NCBI GenBank assembly: GCA_034437515.1
Contig: DAOTTX010000005.1
Location: forward strand, 1-20,545
DNA length: 20,545 nucleotides
Reading direction: 5' to 3'
From: DAOTTX01 sp034437515
GTDB taxonomy: Bacteria; Chloroflexota; Anaerolineae; Aggregatilineales; Phototrophicaceae
In this document: piece after piece, positions 1-6,792 of the stretch
Numbering within the stretch: position 1 is the stretch's first letter
How the letters are laid out: the number at the start of each line of letters is the position of its first letter
The notes under the pieces: model-generated
Told to the model about the DNA's origin: nothing
Databases searched by the model: none
The model's input: the letters and a program-made list of their open reading frames with translations, nothing else
Program-made: the position numbers and the translations under genes

Positions 1-672
1 TTGCACACCACCATCCGCAGTGAACAATGCCTGCAAGAAACCGCGCTGCATCGCCTCCGTACCCTGGAAAACCACTTCCGGCACCTGGAACTTGTTTTCC
101 AGCAAACCGTATTCCGCAACCAGCGTGCGCAGCCGGTCTGATTGCACACGCGCCTCATCACGCCCGGTCACATCGACGACGCCAACCGGATAGGCACGAC
201 TACGAACGGTCATCGGTTCCACGATGTCGTTGACGTACTGGGCGAACATCGGTGCAAGCTCGCGTTTCTCATCGCCGAAGAACGACAGCACGGCGCGATC
301 CGCCTTGATGGTACCATCACCGACCAGCCAACCGAGGATGCGTCCCAGACGCTCGGAGCCTTCCGTGCCAAAGCCACCCTTGCGGTTGAGGATATGCACG
401 CGATCCCCCGGCTTGAGTTCGCGCAGTTCGCGCCAACCATAAGGAGTCATAATCCGGTGATCTGCCGTCGCACGGACGTAGTACCCCTCTTTGGTCTGCA
501 AACGGAACACCGGCTTCGTCCCGGTCATAAACACACGAGTCGCGGGCGTCGTAGCATTCGGCAAGCCGAAGCGACCATCAACGGTTACTTCGATTTCAGT
601 TTCATCGTTGAAGAGATCGACCGCCTTGACCAGTCCCTTATCGGTGTAGATGCGCGTGTCACCGGTCACACA
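1..672 (-). mobile_element. Intein 2 (first 224 aa, truncated by window edge) with LAGLIDADG endonuclease, in nrdJ
   Basis: This second in-frame insertion starts after reductase residue 780, directly behind LIATNP. Cys1 begins CVTGDTRIYTDKG (block A). Block B is YYVRATADHRI with TADH at 69-72. Dodecapeptide motifs are ILGWLVGDG (112-120) and FLQALFTADG (212-221), with a VPEVVF stretch between them. The C-terminal splicing blocks lie outside the window. In class II reductases the extein residues after ATNP are normally CGE, and that cysteine is the catalytic thiyl-radical residue. The intein is therefore inferred to sit immediately before the active-site cysteine, which would double as the +1 splicing nucleophile. 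The splicing-domain start is unlike intein 1 beyond the general family motifs, so it looks like an independent element rather than a recent copy. Confidence 0.92.
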
Positions 673-3012
673 GGGGTTCGTCGCAATCAGCGGGTTGAAG
701 TACCACGAGTTCGCCATTTTGTTACTGCGCTCACGGAACCACACCCCAGGCTCCGCACTAGACCAGGCACTCTCAATGATGGCGTTCCACAGTTCACGCG
801 CCTTGATGGTCTTATAGTGCTGGACTTTGCGCCCGGCAGCGATCCACGTTTCCAGATCGCCATCCCACAGTTCGTCGTAGTCGGGGTCGCTGGTATCGGG
901 GAAGACCAATTCCCAGTCTTCATCGGCCTTGACCGCTTCCATGAGCTTATCGGAGATCCCCACGCTGATATTGGCGTTGGTGATGTTGCCGGCCTCACGC
1001 TTGCTGTTGATGAAGTCGAAAACATCCGGGTGCCAGTCATTGAGGATAAGCATGAGCGCCCCACGCCGCGAATTCGAGGTATAGACACCCGATCCACTCA
1101 GCAGATGCACATCAGCCACCTCGAAGTCGTAGACATCGCTGTCACCGAGCAACTCGATCTGTCGGATCATATCCGGTAGTGTGCGCATCAGACCATCGAG
1201 TTCAGCGACGGCTTCTGTCTGTTGGTCAGCGGCGAGCCGCTGGCTAATCTTGCCCAACTGTCCGATAGAAATTCGATTGGAAACACCATCATAGATACGT
1301 TGGCGGTACTTTGCTCGCATCCCTAACGAATGCCAGACATCAGCCGGATAGGTATTGTACATATCACGCTTACCCGGTCGCCCCTCGACTTTTTCTGCCG
1401 GGATGGACGCGGCGAACCGCTGCTTAAAGATCGCACCACTGACGGTCAGACGATAAATCGTCTGCCAGCCTTGCGCTGAACGATCCGTCTCGTGAATGGA
1501 CGCGGCGATGCCATTCAACGCGAGTAACTGCTGTACGTCGGCGAGCATCTCACGGCTGATGCTGTCGAAGCCATAGCCACCTTTCTTGCCCCGGTCGCTG
1601 CCGTCAGCGTCGAAATACCCGGCGATGAACGCCATCATCACCGAGGAGGGGGAACGGAAAATCGCTTCCGGCACCCGCACATCAGCCGATTTCGCCTTCA
1701 GCAGATCATTCTGTATCAGCCATTCAACCACCATGCGAGAATACAGCGCGACATTGGCGCAGGCCTCCGGCTTATCTTCGATGGTCGGCTCAACCCCAAA
1801 CACGTCACGAATACTCGCTACCAGACATTCACGGATCGCCGGATAAGCGTCTGCGGTCGCCAGTTTGACCGCCTTCGGCGCACTCCAGTTGACTTTCTTC
1901 CCCCACTGGACGTAGCCATCGCCGTGCATGTAGCCGAGCAGATAACCCAGTTCTTCGTCAAGCACGTCCGGTAGAGTCACATCTTCGTTGAGGCGTGTGC
2001 TCATCACTGACCGGTCATATTCGACGGGGTTGAGCGGCACGGGGTCGGTCTGTACGCCATCACCAAATAACAGCAGAATCTCATCACCTTCGCGCAGATA
2101 CTTGAGTGCCATCGTGGTGATCTTGCCATCCATCAGCACAGCGACCTTGTGATCTTCAGTGATGCGCACCTGATAGCCACGTTTGGTCGTCACATTGTAG
2201 AGCGGCTTCACGCCGTTGCGGAAGCGTGCCGTGATCGGTTTCAACCCCTGATGTGTGTGTGCGTAGAACGTCTCACCGGCATCCATGCGGTCGGCAAGCT
2301 CTGCGGCGGGGATCAAGCCTTGATCGGTCGCAATGCGCTCGTCAGGGCCAAAGCAGCCGCCCTGTTCGATCAAGCCGGTGACGAAGCTGTACAACGCCCC
2401 CCATGACACCGACCCACTCGACCGCCCGTTGACGCCCTTCACATACGCATGGCGCGGACGCAGGGTAGAAAGATTCATCCCCACACCGCCCCCGCGTGAC
2501 ATAATCTCCGTCATCTGACCGAGTGTGCGCATAATGCCCTCACGCGAGTCATGAGGTAATGGTAAGACATAGCAATTATAATAAGTCAAGTTCTGGTCGG
2601 TGCCTGCTGCCGTGAGGATACGCCCACCGGGGACAAATTTCCAGTCATCCAGTAGCCAGCGGAAGTTCTTGGCCCATTCCGACCGTTTCTTTTCATTGGG
2701 TTCGATCTGTGCGACGCCCGATGCCACACGATCCATCATCTGCGACGGATCAACTTCAAGGGGTTTATCAACGTGTTCGAGGTCGCGTTCGACGACTTCG
2801 CCGTCCAATAGCTCGATTTCAACACGCGGCAAGTCGAGGGTTTTGACCTTACCGACTTCGCGCTGCCCGGTCTGCGGGTTGACCACGACGATGACCGTAT
2901 CGCCTTCCGTCAGCGTCTCACGGGTCATATCTTTTTGTGCATAACGATCTAAGAAAATCTTATAACCGAGGTCGTGCAGCGCGTTCTTCTTGCCATGCTG
3001 GGATTGAACCAT
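1..3012 (-). CDS. nrdJ: Class II (adenosylcobalamin-type) ribonucleotide reductase precursor with two inteins, 3' end beyond window
   Basis: Ribonucleotide reductase makes deoxyribonucleotides for DNA synthesis. The frame is open without a stop for 1004 codons from the ATG at 3012 to the window edge. Extein segments are residues 1-219, 648-780 and whatever follows intein 2. Recognisable reductase motifs are YYNCYVLP (Cys147, first cysteine of the redox pair), GGGVGMNLSTLRP at 174-186, GGSRRGALM across the intein 1 junction, and SNKMANSWYFNPLIATNP just before intein 2. No N-terminal ATP-cone is seen, and the motifs fit vitamin B12-dependent NrdJ, but the C-terminal half is not visible, so the class is inferred. 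Residues about 36-90 form a strand-rich insert. The ATG is preceded by GGAGAAAGG about 13 bases away, slightly far; an in-frame TTG at 3036 is a less likely start. It is separated from ftsZ by a terminator and has its own promoter. Confidence 0.9.
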   Translation of the reverse strand, partial: MVQSQHGKKNALHDLGYKIFLDRYAQKDMTRETLTEGDTVIVVVNPQTGQREVGKVKTLDLPRVEIELLDGEVVERDLEHVDKPLEVDPSQMMDRVASGVAQIEPNEKKRSEWAKNFRWLLDDWKFVPGGRILTAAGTDQNLTYYNCYVLPLPHDSREGIMRTLGQMTEIMSRGGGVGMNLSTLRPRHAYVKGVNGRSSGSVSWGALYSFVTGLIEQGGCFGPDERIATDQGLIPAAELADRMDAGETFYAHTHQGLKPITARFRNGVKPLYNVTTKRGYQVRITEDHKVAVLMDGKITTMALKYLREGDEILLLFGDGVQTDPVPLNPVEYDRSVMSTRLNEDVTLPDVLDEELGYLLGYMHGDGYVQWGKKVNWSAPKAVKLATADAYPAIRECLVASIRDVFGVEPTIEDKPEACANVALYSRMVVEWLIQNDLLKAKSADVRVPEAIFRSPSSVMMAFIAGYFDADGSDRGKKGGYGFDSISREMLADVQQLLALNGIAASIHETDRSAQGWQTIYRLTVSGAIFKQRFAASIPAEKVEGRPGKRDMYNTYPADVWHSLGMRAKYRQRIYDGVSNRISIGQLGKISQRLAADQQTEAVAELDGLMRTLPDMIRQIELLGDSDVYDFEVADVHLLSGSGVYTSNSRRGALMLILNDWHPDVFDFINSKREAGNITNANISVGISDKLMEAVKADEDWELVFPDTSDPDYDELWDGDLETWIAAGRKVQHYKTIKARELWNAIIESAWSSAEPGVWFRERSNKMANSWYFNPLIATNPCVTGDTRIYTDKGLVKAVDLFNDETEIEVTVDGRFGLPNATTPATRVFMTGTKPVFRLQTKEGYYVRATADHRIMTPYGWRELRELKPGDRVHILNRKGGFGTEGSERLGRILGWLVGDGTIKADRAVLSFFGDEKRELAPMFAQYVNDIVEPMTVRSRAYPVGVVDVTGRDEARVQSDRLRTLVAEYGLLENKFQVPEVVFQGTEAMQRGFLQALFTADGGVQ
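1072..2355 (-). mobile_element. Intein 1 (complete, 428 aa) with LAGLIDADG homing endonuclease, in nrdJ
   Basis: An in-frame protein insertion splits the conserved reductase motif GG/SRRGALM. It starts with Cys1 (CFGPDERIATDQG, block A). It has a TEDH block B motif at intein residues 66-69 and two dodecapeptide motifs, LLGYMHGDG (139-147) and FIAGYFDADG (243-252), so a two-motif LAGLIDADG endonuclease is embedded. The C-terminal part has VYDFEVADVHLLSG (block F, His417) and ends ...GVYTSN, followed by Ser+1 of the extein. The final Asn and the Ser nucleophile fit standard protein splicing. The residue before the Asn is Ser, not the usual His. Removing residues 220-647 rejoins a normal reductase sequence. 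Boundaries are exact at codon level by motif. Whether it splices, or whether the endonuclease is active, cannot be told from sequence alone; both acidic residues of the LAGLIDADG pair are present (GDG and DADG). Confidence 0.93.
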
Positions 3013-3209
3013 AGGTTTTCTGCTGCCTTTCTCCAATAAACAGACATCCATATCAGGTAACAACATCGTCGTTTAGCAGGGAACAAAAAGCCATCACCGC
3101 AGATGCCATCTACAGAAGAGCGGGGAGGTTCCAATGTTCGCAAAACAATGATTTTAGACGGTGAAAGCCCCGTCTTATGGGGACTTCCAGAGCGTTACCT
3201 GTTCTTTTG
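3013..3209 (-). other. nrdJ 5' leader, about 200 nt, with competing short hairpins
   Basis: No open reading frame of interest lies in this stretch between the candidate nrdJ promoter and its start codon. In the transcript orientation it holds a GACGG...CCGTC hairpin (3157-3174), and the run complementary to 3168-3171 can alternatively pair with 3179-3182 or with 3122-3125, so the pairings are mutually exclusive. I do not see the B12 box of a cobalamin riboswitch, nor clear NrdR boxes. Function is unknown; a regulatory leader is only a possibility. Confidence 0.3.
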
Positions 3210-3216
3210 TAGCCCC

Positions 3217-3246
3217 ATTCTAGCGCATCACTTCGAGGGGATGCAA
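3217..3246 (-). promoter_or_regulatory. Candidate sigma70-type promoter for nrdJ
   Basis: On the minus strand TTGCAT (3246-3241) is followed after 18 bases by TAGAAT (3222-3217). Both hexamers are close to consensus, and the position is just downstream of the ftsZ terminator and about 200 bases before the nrdJ start. The expected transcript start is near 3210. Confidence 0.5.
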
Positions 3247-3341
3247 ATGAAGTAACCCACACTTTTCACACAATTTCCCACGACCGGAAATTCGTCCTGA
3301 CCTGTAACAGTTTACAAACCTGAATCACCGATAAGAATGTG

Positions 3342-3374
3342 AAAAAGGCCCTTGATGAACGATCAAGAGCCTTT
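3342..3374 (-). terminator. Rho-independent terminator after ftsZ (end of dcw cluster)
   Basis: In minus orientation the stem arms AAAGGC-CTTGAT pair with ATCAAG-GCCTTT, giving a 13-position stem with one internal mismatch and a 5-base loop, followed immediately by a T-run (TTTTT). It lies about 30 bases past the ftsZ stop. The complementary strand has no comparable T-tract on its downstream side, so it acts on the dcw transcript. Confidence 0.88.
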
Positions 3375-3400
3375 GAGAGGTTATTGTGCGGTTAAGTATT

Positions 3401-4567
3401 CTAACGCTTGCGCAGGAAGGGCGGAATATCCATATCGTCCTCGTCGTAGACACGCGAGGAGAAGTTATCCTGCTGCTGTGGCGGGCGCTGTTGTGGTGGT
3501 GGTTGCTGCTGCTGCGGTTGTTGGCGCGGCGGCGGCTGTTGCTGACGTGGCACCGACTGCTGGCGCGGCGGTTGCTGTGGGCGCTGTGAGTCGATGCGCG
3601 TCTTGACGCGGCTCTGCTCAAAACCGGTTGCGATAACCGTAATCCGCACTTCATCACCCATGTTCTCGTCAATCTGCGCCCCGAAGATCATATTCACTTC
3701 AGGATGCGCGCTTGACTTAATAATTGCCGCCGCTTCGTTGACCTCAAACAGACTGAGATCCGGGCCGCCGGTGATGTTAAACAGGATACCGCGTGCGCCG
3801 TCTATGGTCACGTCAAGCAAGCCGCTGCTGATGGCGGCCTCTGCCGCTTCGCGGGCGCGTTCGTCGCCATCAGAGCGTCCGACAGCCATCAACGCCGCGC
3901 CACCTTCAGACATGATGGTACGCACATCGGCGAAGTCGAGGTTGATTAACGCTGGAACGGTAATCAGTTCGGAAATGCCCTGAATACCCTGACGCAGCAC
4001 GTCATCCGCTAGCGAGAATGCCTGCTGTAAGCTGGCGCGTTTATCCGCGATTTGCAGTAACCGGTCATTGGGGATAACAATGAGTGTATCCACCTGTGTT
4101 TTGAGCGCCTCAATACCCGCTTCGGCGAGTTGGGAACGCCGGTTGCCCTCAAAGGTGAAAGGCCGCGTGACCACACCAATCGTTAATGCGCCGAGTTCTT
4201 TTGCGATCTGCGCGACGACGGGCGATGCACCGGTGCCGGTACCACCACCCATACCGCAGGCGATGAAGATCATGTCTGCACCACGCAGCACCTCGTAGAG
4301 GTCGTCGGCGCTTTCTTCAGCCGCTTTCTTGCCGATCTCCGGGTTGCCCCCTGCGCCGAGGCCGCGTGTGAGCTTATCCCCGATGCGGACGCGAGTCTTG
4401 GCTTTGGAAAGCATCAGAGCTTGATTGTCGGTATTTACCGCGATGAACTCAACCCCGCCGAGACCTTCGTTGACCATGCGGTTAACAGCGTTGCCACCGC
4501 CACCGCCGACACCGATGACCTTAATCTGTGCGAAACTTTCCCCGATGTCAAATTCTTCAATATCCAT
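3401..4567 (-). CDS. ftsZ: Cell division protein FtsZ
   Basis: Tubulin-like GTPase that polymerises into the Z ring and recruits the division machinery. At 388 residues it has the usual length. The nucleotide-binding glycine patch is at 19-28, the tubulin signature GGGTGTG at 107-113, and the synergy (T7) loop NLDFADV, which triggers GTP hydrolysis in the next subunit, at 209-215. The polymerisation domain ends near 317. It is followed by a low-complexity linker (about 325-366) built almost only of Gln, Pro and Arg, then the conserved C-terminal peptide DDMDIPPFLRKR, the docking site for FtsA. It is the last gene of the dcw run, 85 bases after ftsA, and is followed by a strong terminator. The start is fixed by the usual position of the glycine motif near residue 20; the Shine-Dalgarno site is weak (GGGGGAAT about 10 bases upstream). 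Confidence 0.98.
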   Translation of the reverse strand: MDIEEFDIGESFAQIKVIGVGGGGGNAVNRMVNEGLGGVEFIAVNTDNQALMLSKAKTRVRIGDKLTRGLGAGGNPEIGKKAAEESADDLYEVLRGADMIFIACGMGGGTGTGASPVVAQIAKELGALTIGVVTRPFTFEGNRRSQLAEAGIEALKTQVDTLIVIPNDRLLQIADKRASLQQAFSLADDVLRQGIQGISELITVPALINLDFADVRTIMSEGGAALMAVGRSDGDERAREAAEAAISSGLLDVTIDGARGILFNITGGPDLSLFEVNEAAAIIKSSAHPEVNMIFGAQIDENMGDEVRITVIATGFEQSRVKTRIDSQRPQQPPRQQSVPRQQQPPPRQQPQQQQPPPQQRPPQQQDNFSSRVYDEDDMDIPPFLRKR

Positions 4568-4624
4568 AGGAGCCTATTCCCCCAACCTTTCCCAAAGAAC
4601 CTATTCGTACGTTAACATAGTCCA

Positions 4625-4652
4625 ATTGTACGCATAACTATTTTGTGAGCAA
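4625..4652 (-). promoter_or_regulatory. ftsZ: Possible internal promoter for ftsZ
   Basis: In the 85-base ftsA-ftsZ gap, TTGCTC (4652-4647) and TACAAT (4630-4625) are 16 bases apart on the minus strand. The -10 is good and the -35 only fair. Extra ftsZ promoters inside dcw clusters are common, which supports it, but the call rests on two hexamers. Confidence 0.33.
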
Positions 4653-5891
4653 CTAATCAGCGTCATCTGGCAACAAGCGCCGGATGAAATTTCCAAAAAA
4701 TTGACCGATCTTCGATGCCGGTACGCCGTTCCGCGTCGATGCGGCCTCCGTAACGGTGTCCATCTGCAAGCCAAGTTTCAGCAAGCCGACACTTGTGCTA
4801 TAGGACGGGTGACGCAGCGCGTCTGCCATCCCGGTGAGTTTTTCCGGTTTCGCCAACCGAACCGGCATATTGAGTTCGCGCATCGCCACCTCACGGATGC
4901 CCGGTAATTCGGCACAGCCGCCGGTGATGACCGCCCCGGCGCGCAGCAAGCCATCGTAGCCACTGCGTTTGATCTCCTTGTGAACGTGCTCGAAGATCTC
5001 CGACGCACGCTGTTCGATAATCCACGCGAGGTCGGTACGACGAATCTCTGTCGGCATCCCTTCACCGAAGGGTTCCACCAACAACGTCTCGACCGGATCA
5101 ACCGTCTTAGACATTGCATGTCCATACTGCACTTTGACCGCTTCCGCAGTCTCAAACGGGATGTGCGTGAAATATGTGATGTCGTTGGTGAGGTGATCGC
5201 CACCGAGTGCTAATACAGCAGTATGCCACACCGTCCCCTCGATGAAAATGGCGAGGTCGGTCGTACCGCCGCCGATGTCAATGACCACGACACCCATCTC
5301 GCGCTCCTGGTCGGTCAATACAGCCTCACCCGCCGCCAGTGGATTCAAGATAAAACGGTCTACATAAACGTTCGCCGCTTCTACCGCTTGCTCAAGGTTG
5401 GCGACACTGGTCGAGGAGGCGGTGATGATGTGCGCTTCGACCTCCAGCCGGAAGCCGTGCATCCCGATAGGGCTGCGCACGCGGTCTTGCCCGTCCAACG
5501 AGTAGCTGCGCGGCACCACATGCAGCACCTCACGGTTGTGGGGGATGGCGACGGCACGCGCCGCTTCCATCGCCCGTTCGATGTCCTCACCGCCGACGCC
5601 GCGCTGCCCGGTGATGCCGACCGCGCCTTTGCTGTTCACATAGGCGATATGGCTGCCTGCCAGACTGACAAACGCCCGTTTGACCAGGTAGCCACTGCCT
5701 TTTTCCGCTTTGTGGACAGAAGCACTAATGGCGGAAGTGAGCGAACCAATATCACTGACGATGCCCTTTTTCATGCCCCGGCTCGGCTCAATGCCAACAC
5801 CGACAATGAAGATGTCTTCTTCACGAACATCCCCGATGATCGTACAAATTTTATGTGTGCCTATATCAAGGCCGATTACCAAGTCACTCAT
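4653..5891 (-). CDS. ftsA: Cell division protein FtsA
   Basis: Actin-like ATPase that anchors FtsZ filaments to the membrane and signals to the septal synthase. It has 412 residues from the chosen start. Actin-fold motifs are LDIGTHK at 8-14 (phosphate 1), VIDIGGGTTDLAIF at 203-216 (phosphate 2) and ITGGCAELPGI at 322-332 (adenosine). The end, KIGQFFGNFIRRLL (394-407), is the amphipathic membrane-targeting helix with the usual glycine-rich linker shortened. A GTG lies directly before the ATG at 5891, but AAGAGG is 5 bases from the ATG and only 2 from the GTG, so ATG is preferred. That ribosome site sits on the stop codon of ftsQ, so the two genes are probably translationally coupled. Family assignment is secure. 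Confidence 0.97.
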   Translation of the reverse strand: MSDLVIGLDIGTHKICTIIGDVREEDIFIVGVGIEPSRGMKKGIVSDIGSLTSAISASVHKAEKGSGYLVKRAFVSLAGSHIAYVNSKGAVGITGQRGVGGEDIERAMEAARAVAIPHNREVLHVVPRSYSLDGQDRVRSPIGMHGFRLEVEAHIITASSTSVANLEQAVEAANVYVDRFILNPLAAGEAVLTDQEREMGVVVIDIGGGTTDLAIFIEGTVWHTAVLALGGDHLTNDITYFTHIPFETAEAVKVQYGHAMSKTVDPVETLLVEPFGEGMPTEIRRTDLAWIIEQRASEIFEHVHKEIKRSGYDGLLRAGAVITGGCAELPGIREVAMRELNMPVRLAKPEKLTGMADALRHPSYSTSVGLLKLGLQMDTVTEAASTRNGVPASKIGQFFGNFIRRLLPDDAD

Positions 5892-5900
5892 CACAGCCTC

Positions 5901-6713
5901 TTAATTCCTATAGTAGACCCCGTCCGGGTCGGCGACGTTGATTTCCAGGGGTGTAATCCCTTCACTGAGCAATCGGTCACGCAATGCTTCGTAAATGGCG
6001 AGTTTGTTCGGCATGTTCGTCCCGGTGCCTAACCAGACCTCCCATATGTTTTCGGTGAAGCCCAGACCGTTAATCGGTTGGTAACGCAGTTCTCGCTGCC
6101 AGCCGAGCTGCTGCATTTGCAGCGCCCCGGTGATCGCGCCCACAGGGATGGGTGCATCCGCACCGGGCGGCCCTTCGACGTCCTCGGCAACTACACGGAT
6201 TAAATCCGGCAGTGGGTCACCATCAGACGGATAGCGTAACACCGTGCCACGCAGATCAACCAGCGCGACCACGCCGCCCTGCTCCCAGATGGCCTGCGGC
6301 TCACGTTCTTCGATCACGATCCGCACCATATTCGGCGGCCAGCCGATCTCGACCTGCGCATCAGCGATCACTTCGGAAGATGCGATGATGTCCTCGCGTA
6401 CCTGCGCCGCGTCGATCCAGAAAATGTGCGACTCGGCAATATCTGCATAGCGGAACACCTCGCCTTCATCCAGGTATGTAGCACCACCAACGGCGACACT
6501 CCGCACGTAGAACAAATCCGTAGCGAAGAAAATCACCAATACCACCGCCAGCGCAAAGACAATACCGCCGCTGACGTAGCGCCAGTTGATGGTCGTCTCG
6601 TTGCGCACGCTGTGACCAACACTGAGCCGTTCAGTGGCCTTCTGGACGCCATCCAACACACCAGGGGTGCGGGAAGCACGGCGCTTTTGTTGGCGAGATC
6701 GAAGCGATGACAT
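5901..6713 (-). CDS. ftsQ: Cell division protein FtsQ (DivIB-type, POTRA domain)
   Basis: Bitopic membrane protein that links early and late division proteins and helps control the FtsW-FtsI synthase. It has 270 residues: a basic cytoplasmic tail of about 46 residues, one membrane segment (about 47-66), and a POTRA-like domain starting at FYVRSVAVGG (68-77) and ending near VRIVIEEREPQAIW (130-143). The beta domain extends to the C-terminus. The pattern of an Arg/Lys-rich N-terminus, a single helix and the EREP motif is characteristic even though overall sequence conservation in this family is low. It lies between murB and ftsA, the usual place. The gap to murB is 79 bases, unusually large for this cluster, and may hold a promoter. 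No good Shine-Dalgarno site precedes the ATG. Confidence 0.92.
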   Translation of the reverse strand: MSSLRSRQQKRRASRTPGVLDGVQKATERLSVGHSVRNETTINWRYVSGGIVFALAVVLVIFFATDLFYVRSVAVGGATYLDEGEVFRYADIAESHIFWIDAAQVREDIIASSEVIADAQVEIGWPPNMVRIVIEEREPQAIWEQGGVVALVDLRGTVLRYPSDGDPLPDLIRVVAEDVEGPPGADAPIPVGAITGALQMQQLGWQRELRYQPINGLGFTENIWEVWLGTGTNMPNKLAIYEALRDRLLSEGITPLEINVADPDGVYYRN

Positions 6714-6755
6714 GCAGGATTCCAGTAAAGGTTACTTCAGCCGATTTGCTTCCAT

Positions 6756-6783
6756 ACTATAGGAGAGGTTACGAAACGGCAAA
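6756..6783 (-). promoter_or_regulatory. Weak candidate promoter before ftsQAZ
   Basis: In the 79-base murB-ftsQ gap, TTTGCC (6783-6778) lies 16 bases before TATAGT (6761-6756) on the minus strand. The -10 is good, the -35 poor. The location before the ftsQ-ftsA-ftsZ trio makes an internal promoter plausible. Confidence 0.25.
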
Positions 6784-6792
6784 CCCCGTCTG

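Noticed and set aside
142..1179. Long open frame on the plus strand opposite the reductase gene
   Set aside because: It has no recognisable motifs and is the antisense of a strongly supported, motif-rich coding region (intein 1, extein 2 and intein 2).
1..3012. Reductase region read as several genes or a pseudogene
   Set aside because: The frame is continuous for 1004 codons with extein motifs rejoining cleanly across intein 1; the interruptions are inteins, not decay.
3013..3209. Cobalamin riboswitch before the B12-type reductase
   Set aside because: I looked for the B12 box and did not find a match; the leader is also rather short for the full riboswitch.
3013..3340. NrdR boxes controlling nrdJ
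   Set aside because: No pair of 16-bp palindromes resembling ACACnATATATnGTGT was seen near the promoter.
3400..3600. CAG/CTG-like repeat tract as a CRISPR or satellite array
   Set aside because: The units are irregular and in frame; this is the Q/P-rich linker of FtsZ.
5223..6032. 269-codon open frame on the plus strand opposite ftsA and ftsQ
   Set aside because: Antisense shadow of genes with clear family motifs; similar shadows lie opposite ftsI (15541-16281 and 16366-17274) and other dcw genes.
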